A stretch of DNA of 5,577 nucleotides, taken from positions 1 through 5,577 of the forward strand of contig PWSB01000187.1 in assembly GCA_003563375.1 (NCBI GenBank). The letters are read 5' to 3'. The stretch is from Actinomycetota bacterium. GTDB lineage: Bacteria; Actinomycetota; Humimicrobiia; Humimicrobiales; Humimicrobiaceae. Positions 1 to 5,068 of the stretch are shown piece by piece (position 1 is the first letter of the stretch; every line of letters starts with the position of its first letter). The translations under genes and the position numbers were made by a program. The notes beneath the pieces were generated by a model. The model was given only the letters and a program-made list of their open reading frames with translations, was not told where the DNA came from and did not search any database.

Positions 1-23
1 AGGGTGCTAAAGGTGAGGATAAA

Positions 24-770
24 TCAACCCATTTTGATTTTTTTTATATGTTCATATACCTGCAGCAGCGCCGTGCCGGCCTTTTGGTGCCAAACCAGCA
101 GAGCATCAGGATCAAAGACAGTGGGCTCCCTATTAATGATTATGAACTTATGGCTTAAATCAGGAAGGTGGTTTACAGGAGCGACCTCCAGGCTTGAGCC
201 GATTATAAGGAGCAGATTGCTTTTTCTGACCTCTGAGGCCGCACGCTCATAAGCTGTGCCCAAGAGGTCTCCGAATAATACCACATCCGGCCTAAGGACC
301 CCTCCGCAATCACATCTTGGTGGGATGCTGCCTTTTTTTACAAGGTCCATTATGTATGTAAAATCATATTTTTTCCCGCAAACAATGCAGTAGCCCTTAT
401 CCAGGTTCCCATGGACCTCGATTACTTTAGTTGACCCGGCCTTGGCATGAAGCCCGTCTATGTTCTGGGTGATTATCCAATCGATCTCTTTCTCATCCTG
501 CAGCTCGGCTAGCACATGATGGGCCTTATTTGGCTGTGCGCCTTTGACCTTTTTTATCTGTCCGAGGACTTCCATCCCCTTTTTATAGAAGTTTCTAGGG
601 TCATTTATCAGCTTATCCGCAGACAACAGACCGGGGTCAAATCTCTGCCATAAGCCTCCAGGCCCCCTGAAATCTGGTATTCCGCTTTCTGTAGAGATCC
701 CTGCTCCTGTAAGTACGGCCACCTTGTTACTGCTTGCTATGTTTTTTGCTATCTCTATGGCTTTATTCAT
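24..770 (-). CDS. cobB: Sir2-family NAD-dependent protein deacylase (sirtuin)
   Basis: This 248-residue cytosolic protein should remove acyl groups (mainly acetyl) from lysines, consuming NAD+ and giving nicotinamide and O-acyl-ADP-ribose. Visible family motifs are the NAD-binding GAGIS (22-26) and DFRG (33-36), TQNIDGLH (101-108), and the catalytic histidine H120 in EVHGN. A zinc-ribbon is formed by C128-x2-C131 and C153-x-C155, followed by RPDVVLFGD and the GSSLEV loop (191-196). The length is normal for bacterial sirtuins. I see no Tyr-x2-Arg pair of the SIRT5/CobB desuccinylase kind after DFRG, so plain deacetylation is the likelier activity; that is inference. The ATG overlaps the stop of the upstream Clp1/Grc3-like gene (ATGA), with an AAGGGG ribosome site inside that gene, so the two are probably translationally coupled. 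The gene symbol is a family name; substrates cannot be read from the sequence. Confidence 0.95.
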   Translation of the reverse strand: MNKAIEIAKNIASSNKVAVLTGAGISTESGIPDFRGPGGLWQRFDPGLLSADKLINDPRNFYKKGMEVLGQIKKVKGAQPNKAHHVLAELQDEKEIDWIITQNIDGLHAKAGSTKVIEVHGNLDKGYCIVCGKKYDFTYIMDLVKKGSIPPRCDCGGVLRPDVVLFGDLLGTAYERAASEVRKSNLLLIIGSSLEVAPVNHLPDLSHKFIIINREPTVFDPDALLVWHQKAGTALLQVYEHIKKIKMG

Positions 771-1633
771 AATTGTTTACCCCTTGATGTTATCCGTAAT
801 CTTCCCAGTATAATATATCTTATCTTCGATGGATGTTCTACCGGGGTGTAAATCCTTAGATCCCTGTTTTTTTTAAAACCCAAAAAAATACCTAGCCCCA
901 GCATATCTCCTTCCCCGCTGCAAAGCCCCATAAGGCTGAATTTTCTAACTTTTTCCAGGAGCTTGCTAAATGGAGGAAACCCTCCAAGGTTTTTGGGGTC
1001 TAGTGATATCTGGAAACCTTCTTTAAAGTAACTATAAAACCTATCTTCCCTGTTCCTTGCCCTTTGCTCAAAAGTCTTCTTCTTAAGGCTTCTGCCCATC
1101 TTCAAAGTTAAGATATTTATATTCTTAGATGGGAAAAACCTCTCTTTATAGGGCCTGAGCTCCTCCTCCCTTTCAAATAAAACAAGATGCCTTGGAGAGA
1201 TCAGGCTCACCTTATAATATTTCAAAGTCTGCCCGTAATCACCCAGCACCAAGCCTGTGGTGTCTATTATCACAAGGTCTGTTTTTTTTAAACATTTTTT
1301 AGACAATAGGAATGTCCCGGTAACCATATGGAGGAGATTTCCTCTAGGAGAAGTCGAGCCTACGAAATACAACTTGTAAAAATCCTTACCGAATCGGTCG
1401 GCTTCTTCAACGGTATTAAAAACCTGGGCCCCGATACAGGAAGGCGGCCCTATGGTAGACTGGCCGACATCACTATCCACCACTGAAGCCTTTCTACCGT
1501 TTTTTAGGGCAAGGCTGGCAAGCCTTTTTGAAAATGTTGTCTTACCGCTATCGGAATGCCCCAAGAGAAACACAATTCCCTTTTTTAGAGAAAGTTTTTC
1601 TAAGGCATGATCATAATCCTCATATTCTTTCAA
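767..1633 (-). CDS. Clp1/Grc3-like P-loop polynucleotide kinase (Clp1/GlmU-type family)
   Basis: This 288-residue protein resembles the kinase domain of Clp1/Grc3/NOL9 enzymes, which phosphorylate 5'-OH ends of RNA or DNA with ATP. The Walker A motif is GHSDSGKT (25-32). Next comes DSDVGQSTIGPP (53-64), the family signature that carries catalytic Asp and Gln. A lid-like segment follows (FVGSTSPRGN, about 90-99), then a Walker B-like VIIDTTGLVLGDYG (about 121-134). The C-terminal half (about 190-288) is poorly conserved and has no domain I recognise. Archaeal members are active kinases; the role of bacterial members is not established to my knowledge. The start is TTG: an in-frame TAG lies two codons upstream, the P-loop begins at residue 25, and AAGGGTGG precedes the TTG by 6 nt. 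The stop overlaps the sirtuin ATG by 4 bp. Family call is firm, substrate unknown. Confidence 0.85.
   Translation of the reverse strand: MKEYEDYDHALEKLSLKKGIVFLLGHSDSGKTTFSKRLASLALKNGRKASVVDSDVGQSTIGPPSCIGAQVFNTVEEADRFGKDFYKLYFVGSTSPRGNLLHMVTGTFLLSKKCLKKTDLVIIDTTGLVLGDYGQTLKYYKVSLISPRHLVLFEREEELRPYKERFFPSKNINILTLKMGRSLKKKTFEQRARNREDRFYSYFKEGFQISLDPKNLGGFPPFSKLLEKVRKFSLMGLCSGEGDMLGLGIFLGFKKNRDLRIYTPVEHPSKIRYIILGRLRITSRGKQL
780..785 (-). promoter_or_regulatory. Shine-Dalgarno site of the sirtuin gene, inside the upstream gene
   Basis: AAGGGG on the minus strand lies 9 nt before the sirtuin ATG and within the last codons of the Clp1/Grc3-like gene. It supports the start at 770 and reinitiation across the 4-bp overlap. 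Confidence 0.6.
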
Positions 1634-1757
1634 TTCCTACCACCCTTAATTTGCCCATACCTTGTAATTATATTGTATGATATATCTTTTAAATTAAAAA
1701 ATAGGAAAAAAGCTCATATTATATATTTGATGATGGTGGTAAGAAAAAATGCTTGTG
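1634..1757 (-). promoter_or_regulatory. AT-rich gap with possible -10 element for the kinase-sirtuin pair
   Basis: This 124-bp gap separates the ComF-like gene from the kinase gene and is far more AT-rich than the genes. On the minus strand a perfect TATAAT lies at 1667-1672, about 34 bp before the TTG start, and a second at 1718-1723. Neither has a good -35 at 16-18 bp. A TTTAAA at 1688-1693 is only 15 bp from the first. I see no hairpin followed by a T-run that would end the ComF-like transcript. A separate promoter for the kinase-sirtuin pair is plausible but not proven. Confidence 0.3.
1640..1647 (-). promoter_or_regulatory. Ribosome binding site deciding the TTG start of the Clp1/Grc3-like gene
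   Basis: Reading on the minus strand, AAGGGTGG ends 6 nt before the TTG at 1631-1633. The in-frame TAG two codons upstream excludes an extended start, and no ATG occurs before the P-loop, so this site supports the unusual TTG. Confidence 0.55.
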
Positions 1758-2339
1758 TCAGCGCTTAACCCTTGTCTTTGCTATAGTCAGCACATATACA
1801 TGGCCGACCTCGCCTTTATTTATAATAGCTTCGGTAATGGCTTTTAAGGTCTCGCCTGAACTGTAAAGGTCGTCAAAGAGAAGGACTCCTTTTCCCTTAT
1901 AACGATTATTTTTGACCTGGAAAATATCTTTAAGTATGTCTTTTCTTTTTGAAGCCTCTTTAATGTCCAATAGCTGCGGGGTATTCTTTGTTTTTACAAG
2001 GTAATCAAAATCTACAGCTATATTCAGTTTTTTTCCTATATATTCAGCCAGCTTATAGACAGGCTGGATGCTCCTATCTAATTTGGAAGGAGGCACGGGC
2101 AGTATTACAGAGATTCCAAGAGGCAATATGTTCTGCTTAATGAAGAAAGCAGCAGTATCACCCAAGGCTTGTATCTTTTTGGAATCTCCAAAATATTTCA
2201 GCTGATATAGTTGCTCCCCTATATCCGTACGCTTTATGAGCACAAGGTCATTTTCCTTGGCATCTTGCCTGAAGGTATTTTGGTCAAGTGCCCAGCCTTT
2301 TTCCCAATTTCCTTGAAGGGGGAAAGGATTAATTTTCAT
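1758..2339 (-). CDS. ComF-like phosphoribosyltransferase without zinc finger
   Basis: This 193-residue cytosolic protein has a type I phosphoribosyltransferase fold. The PRPP-binding loop is FDDLYSSGETL (155-165). ComF-like features upstream are a YQLKYFGD stretch (45-52) and VPPSK (82-86), the latter starting the substrate-side segment. Classical ComF proteins begin with a CxxC zinc ribbon; here there is none. The N-terminus instead carries a GNWxxGWALD motif (10-19), which I believe marks a stand-alone PRTase group, so it is probably not the competence protein. The base it handles cannot be told from sequence. The ATG at 2339 is preceded by an in-frame TAA six codons upstream and has no convincing Shine-Dalgarno, but the N-terminal motif fixes the start. 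It follows endonuclease V by 78 bp, with a promoter-like element in that gap. Confidence 0.8.
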   Translation of the reverse strand: MKINPFPLQGNWEKGWALDQNTFRQDAKENDLVLIKRTDIGEQLYQLKYFGDSKKIQALGDTAAFFIKQNILPLGISVILPVPPSKLDRSIQPVYKLAEYIGKKLNIAVDFDYLVKTKNTPQLLDIKEASKRKDILKDIFQVKNNRYKGKGVLLFDDLYSSGETLKAITEAIINKGEVGHVYVLTIAKTRVKR

Positions 2340-2366
2340 AGGAAAAATCTCAGGTTACTTTTTTAA

Positions 2367-2396
2367 AATATAATTATTATACATGTAAATTATCAA
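2367..2396 (-). promoter_or_regulatory. Candidate sigma-A promoter of the ComF-like gene
   Basis: On the minus strand TTGATA (2391-2396) and TATATT (2367-2372) each match the consensus at 5 of 6 bases, with an 18-bp spacer. This predicts a start near 2360 and a leader of about 20 nt. The spacer contains the perfect palindrome TACATGTA (2380-2387), a possible operator. The call rests on sequence matching only, in an AT-rich gap where chance matches are common. Confidence 0.4.
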
Positions 2397-2417
2397 AATA
2401 ACTATTTTTACTTTTTA

Positions 2418-3068
2418 TTAACCAAAATTTGCTTCCAGATAGTTATGAGCCTGTCTGGTGGGCTCACAAACCCTGTATTTGCTAAGCTCAGAAGTAAACC
2501 TTATGGCTGAATCAAGACAGATCTTATGACCGCAGGAGACAAAAACAGGCTTGGTCCCTTCCCTGGTCCTTAAAGCGGCCCCTATTACCTGCCCCCTATC
2601 TTTTACCAGGCAATAGCTTCCCTTCTTATTTTTTGGCTCCTTATAATCACCCAGAAGCTTAGATTTTGCTACCCCTATGGATGGCAGGTCTAAAAGTATG
2701 CCCATATGTGAAGCCAGGCCCAGCCTTCTTGGATGCATGATACCATTACCGTCAAAGAATACAAGGTGGGGCCAAACTTTAAGAAGTTCGAAACATCTAA
2801 GCACAGCTGGGCCTTCCCTGAAACTCAGCAGGCCGGGGATATAAGGGTAGGTTGCTTGTACCTGTACCGTTTTTTTCTCAATTACCTCTAGATCAGGGTA
2901 TGAAAAAACCAATACAGCACAGCTTAATATGTGATCCCTGGAAATTTTAACATCGACTCCAGCAATATAATCGGGTTTTTTGCAAAAATCCTCTAAAACC
3001 ACTTTTTCTGCTAGTTCTTCTTGAAGCTTGACAGCTTGTTTGTAATCTATGTTCCACCTTTTATTCAT
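2418..3068 (-). CDS. nfi: Endonuclease V (deoxyinosine 3'-endonuclease)
   Basis: Endonuclease V cuts the second phosphodiester bond 3' of deoxyinosine, starting alternative excision repair of deaminated adenine; some homologues also cut inosine in RNA. The 216-residue length is typical. All the active-site residues known from the Thermotoga maritima enzyme are present with a constant offset of four: D39 in AGVD, the wedge tyrosine Y76 in YPYIPG, E85 in FREGP, D106 in FFDGNG, H112 in MHPRR and K135 in GVAKS. The C-terminal SCGHKI block (178-183) and the EPTRQAHNYL tail are also family-like. The ATG at 3068 is the only start that keeps the N-terminal helix; its Shine-Dalgarno is poor (AAAGGGA about 20 nt upstream). 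It diverges from a PRTase gene across 76 bp and is followed by a second PRTase on its own strand. Confidence 0.96.
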   Translation of the reverse strand: MNKRWNIDYKQAVKLQEELAEKVVLEDFCKKPDYIAGVDVKISRDHILSCAVLVFSYPDLEVIEKKTVQVQATYPYIPGLLSFREGPAVLRCFELLKVWPHLVFFDGNGIMHPRRLGLASHMGILLDLPSIGVAKSKLLGDYKEPKNKKGSYCLVKDRGQVIGAALRTREGTKPVFVSCGHKICLDSAIRFTSELSKYRVCEPTRQAHNYLEANFG

Positions 3069-3093
3069 AATATTTAATCTTAATATTTAATCC
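3068..3093. repeat. 13-bp tandem repeat at the nfi start
   Basis: Two copies of TAATATTTAATCY lie head to tail (3068-3080 and 3081-3093), matching at 12 of 13 positions. They abut the nfi start codon, inside the divergent intergenic region. They could be an operator for a regulator binding in tandem or simple AT-rich drift. Confidence 0.55.
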
Positions 3094-3094
3094 C

Positions 3095-3123
3095 TTTAGT
3101 TTAACCTATTTATTAATTATAAT
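3095..3123 (+). promoter_or_regulatory. Candidate promoter of the PRTase-nitroreductase pair
   Basis: A perfect -10 TATAAT lies at 3118-3123, with a weak -35 TTTAGT (3 of 6) at 3095-3100 and an ideal 17-bp spacer. Transcription would begin near 3130 and give a short leader of about 15 nt with a strong ribosome site. The -10 sits in the palindrome ATTATAAT (3116-3123), so a minus-strand -10 for nfi is also possible there, but no matching -35 is visible for it. Confidence 0.4.
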
Positions 3124-3133
3124 GAAACATAGT

Positions 3134-3138
3134 GGAGG
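3134..3138 (+). promoter_or_regulatory. Strong Shine-Dalgarno of the plus-strand PRTase
   Basis: GGAGG, within a longer GGAGGGGGG run, ends 6 nt before the ATG at 3145. It is the strongest ribosome site in the window and fixes the start of this gene. Confidence 0.8.
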
Positions 3139-3144
3139 GGGGAC

Positions 3145-3780
3145 ATGCGTTTTACAAACAGAAAGTCAGCAGGAAAACTGCTGGCAGAAAAACTTGAGAA
3201 GTACAGCAAAGATGATGTGGTGGTTTATGCACTGCCCAGAGGGGGAGTTATCCTTGGAGCGGAAATAGCCCGCCATATCAAAGCTCCGTTAGACCTGGTT
3301 ATCACCAGGAAGATAGGCCATCCTATGCAGCCTGAGTATGCTATAGCGGCTGTCACTGAAGAGGGTGAGATGGTCGCAAACCACCAGGAGATAAGCCAGG
3401 TAGATAAAAATTGGCTCAAGCAAGAAACAGAAGCTCAAAAAAATGAGGCAAAAAGAAGACGCGTCCTATATCTGAAAGGCAAAAAACATCTAAAGGCAGG
3501 TTCTAAAACTGCCATCGTAGTAGATGACGGCATAGCAACCGGGTTTACAATGAAAGCGGCGATACTCCAGCTCAAAAAAGAGAAGCCTCTTAAATTAGTG
3601 GTAGCCATCCCGGTTACTCCACGCAGCACTGCAGAAGCCCTGAAAAATGAAGCAGATGAGGTCATATCTCTTGATATCCCAAGTGATTATAATTACTTGG
3701 GAGCTGTAGGCGCATATTATGATGAGTTCTACCAGATAAACGATGAACAGGTCATCCAGGTACTGGATAAATTTAAATAA
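3145..3780 (+). CDS. Phosphoribosyltransferase-domain protein (predicted PRTase)
   Basis: This 211-residue cytosolic protein is a type I phosphoribosyltransferase of the predicted-PRTase group common in bacteria and archaea (I believe COG1926). Features in order are ALPRGGV (29-35), the region where substrate and pyrophosphate contacts usually lie; RKIGHP (55-60); a conserved EYAIAAV (64-70); and the PRPP loop VVDDGIATG (125-133) preceded by a charged helix rich in Lys and Arg (about 90-115). The C-terminal part ends with a Tyr-rich stretch (YNYLGAVGAYYDEFYQ, about 182-197). The substrate for this group is not known to me. It is distinct from the ComF-like PRTase on the other strand and shares only the PRPP-loop logic. 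It is first in a two-gene unit with the nitroreductase 9 bp downstream and diverges from endonuclease V. Confidence 0.88.
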   Translation: MRFTNRKSAGKLLAEKLEKYSKDDVVVYALPRGGVILGAEIARHIKAPLDLVITRKIGHPMQPEYAIAAVTEEGEMVANHQEISQVDKNWLKQETEAQKNEAKRRRVLYLKGKKHLKAGSKTAIVVDDGIATGFTMKAAILQLKKEKPLKLVVAIPVTPRSTAEALKNEADEVISLDIPSDYNYLGAVGAYYDEFYQINDEQVIQVLDKFK

Positions 3781-3789
3781 ATTTTATAT

Positions 3790-4491
3790 ATGAAAATTAT
3801 ATTTATAATATCCATTCTGATATTGGTATTATCTACCTCTTGTGTTTTTATTGAAGGCTCAGGGCAGTATATTAGCAGCAGGATTGAAAACATGGAAGAA
3901 CAAGGAGAAGAGATTATGCTGACTGAACCGGATAGGGAAGGGAATATACCTTTAGAGCAAGCAATAGAAAAAAGAAGATCGGTAAGAACTTTCACCGATG
4001 AACCCTTAGATGAGCAGCAGATCTCCCAGCTTTTTTGGTCTGCACAGGGAATAACCGAAGAAGCTACGGGTTTTAGAGCCAGCCCATCGGCAGGTGCTCT
4101 ATACCCCTTAGAATTATATCTGGTAAGTGTAGAAGGTGTTTTCCATTACCGGCCAGAAGGACATAAAATGGTCCAGACAAGTGCCACTGATATCAGAAGC
4201 CTTTTAGCTTCATGTGCGCTGGGACAACAGTCTGTGGCCCAAGCCCCGGCAAGCATAGTGATCACCGCGATATATGAAAGGACCATTGCCAGATACGGTG
4301 ATAGAGGTATCAGATATGCTGATATAGAAGCTGGGCATGCTGCACAAAACATTTTACTGCAAGCCACTGTGATGGATCTGGGCGCAGTACCCATAGGTGC
4401 TTTCAGAGACCAATGCGTAAATGAAGCCCTGGGCCTGGATGCAAGGGACACTCCCCTATATATAATCCCTGTAGGCCATACAGCTGATTAG
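3790..4491 (+). CDS. SagB/ThcOx-type nitroreductase, predicted lipoprotein
   Basis: This 233-residue protein is an FMN-dependent nitroreductase-fold oxidoreductase of the SagB/ThcOx group. Some members oxidise azolines in peptide natural products; many others are of unknown role. FMN-site motifs are RRSVR (62-66) and PSAGALYP (99-106), with FWSAQGIT (82-89) between them and a GAVPIGAF block plus PVGH near the C-terminus. The N-terminus is a hydrophobic stretch (3-14) followed by STSC, with C18 fitting the PROSITE lipobox pattern though it has Ser rather than Leu at -3. I therefore predict a membrane-anchored, exported form. No azoline-forming cyclodehydratase or precursor peptide is nearby, so a peptide-modifying role has no support here. 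The ATG at 3790 lacks a clear ribosome site; an in-frame ATG at 3916 has a good one and would give a 191-residue cytosolic enzyme. Confidence 0.87.
   Translation: MKIIFIISILILVLSTSCVFIEGSGQYISSRIENMEEQGEEIMLTEPDREGNIPLEQAIEKRRSVRTFTDEPLDEQQISQLFWSAQGITEEATGFRASPSAGALYPLELYLVSVEGVFHYRPEGHKMVQTSATDIRSLLASCALGQQSVAQAPASIVITAIYERTIARYGDRGIRYADIEAGHAAQNILLQATVMDLGAVPIGAFRDQCVNEALGLDARDTPLYIIPVGHTAD
3902..3907 (+). promoter_or_regulatory. Internal Shine-Dalgarno before alternative start Met43 of the nitroreductase
   Basis: AAGGAG lies 8 nt before an in-frame ATG at 3916. This is near-ideal spacing, whereas the ATG at 3790 has no recognisable site within 15 nt. Translation from here would skip the signal peptide but keep the complete FMN-binding domain. 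Confidence 0.45.
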
Positions 4492-4511
4492 AATAAAGCC
4501 AGCATCCTTAT

Positions 4512-4979
4512 CTAGTTTTCACATTCCCACAATAAGGTTATTGAATCCTGTGCGGTACCTTCTGAGTTTACAGCCTTTGCTGTCAGGGTATAACTCTGCC
4601 CTCTTTCCAGATTGACCTGAGCTATGTCATTTCCCCAGGCACCAAAACTATCGTCTTTGCTCCATTCGATGGTTGGCTGGGGATCACCGGTGGCCACTGC
4701 TTTGACCCTGTAGAAACAAACATCGTTTTCGGGAGCATAGGTGGGCCCCATGACTACCTCAAGGTAAATGGTAGGGACTTTTTGCCGGGGTTCCTGTTCA
4801 TTTTCTCCATCTCCTCCAATACGCTCGATCTCAGGGGGGTCGGGGGATGCATCCCTGTCTATATCTATTTTACCTTCTTCACTTCCCCCGCCCTGGCACT
4901 GCCCGCAGATCAATGCCATGGAGAATACCATTACTAATATAAGGGTTATAAGTATAATAAATAATTTAGCCTTACTCAT
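4512..4979 (-). CDS. Small exported protein with one Ig-like domain
   Basis: I do not recognise a specific function for this 155-residue protein. It starts with a short basic segment and a hydrophobic stretch (6-24) typical of a signal peptide or anchor. A possible signal peptidase I site follows SMA (20-22). Cysteines C25 and C28 follow, but their -1 residues (Ile, Gln) do not fit a lipobox, so a lipid anchor is doubtful. A flexible acidic, Gly/Pro-rich linker runs from about 29 to 66. Residues 69-155 look like an Ig/PKD-type beta-sandwich: GDPQPTIEWS (98-107) with the core Trp, the YTLTAKAVNSEGTA segment (130-143), and C88/C153 positioned for an Ig-style disulfide. It probably sits on the cell surface or in the envelope. 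The ATG at 4979 has no good ribosome site, but an in-frame TAA four codons upstream leaves no common alternative. It converges on the nitroreductase gene across 20 bp. Confidence 0.75.
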   Translation of the reverse strand: MSKAKLFIILITLILVMVFSMALICGQCQGGGSEEGKIDIDRDASPDPPEIERIGGDGENEQEPRQKVPTIYLEVVMGPTYAPENDVCFYRVKAVATGDPQPTIEWSKDDSFGAWGNDIAQVNLERGQSYTLTAKAVNSEGTAQDSITLLWECEN

Positions 4980-5009
4980 ATTCAGGTTTTATCTTAACAA
5001 TTACAAATC

Positions 5010-5024
5010 GCTATTATGATAGCA
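5010..5024 (-). promoter_or_regulatory. Extended -10 element overlapping an inverted repeat, upstream of the Ig-like gene
   Basis: On the minus strand TGCTATCAT (5016-5024) resembles an extended -10 (TGn plus a 5-of-6 match to TATAAT), about 37 bp before the ATG of the exported protein. It overlaps the dyad GCTAT-N4-ATAGC (5010-5023), which could be an operator. No good -35 is visible. Confidence 0.35.
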
Positions 5025-5068
5025 CAACCTTAAAAATAGTTATAATTCCGGTTTGAAGGTACAGAGGG

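Noticed and set aside
4..252. Plus-strand open frame of 82 codons at the left edge
   Set aside because: It lies wholly opposite the C-terminal part of the sirtuin gene, which has full family motifs; the translated sequence shows no domain.
2397..2417. Terminator hairpin after nfi (AAAATAGTTATTTT on the minus strand)
   Set aside because: The stem is nearly all A/T with a 2-nt loop and overlaps the promoter region of the next gene; not a credible intrinsic terminator.
3225..3665. Two minus-strand open frames opposite the plus-strand PRTase
   Set aside because: Both are antisense shadows of the PRTase, whose PRPP loop and other motifs are intact.
4146..4451. Minus-strand open frame of 101 codons opposite the nitroreductase
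   Set aside because: It is antisense to conserved FMN-binding and C-terminal segments of the nitroreductase and has no recognisable motif.
3790..4491. Azole-peptide (thiazole/oxazole-modified) biosynthesis cluster suggested by the SagB-like enzyme
   Set aside because: No YcaO cyclodehydratase, E1-like protein, precursor peptide or transporter is present in the window.
4492..4520. Possible bidirectional terminator between the convergent nitroreductase and Ig-like genes
   Set aside because: ATAAAG and CCTTAT can pair only over about six bases with a mismatch or wobble, and there is only a TTTT tract on one side; too weak to call.
4768..5019. Plus-strand open frame of 83 codons across the signal-peptide region of the Ig-like gene
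   Set aside because: It is antisense to the linker and signal peptide of the minus-strand protein; its Ser/Pro-rich translation reflects the reverse of a Gly/acidic linker.
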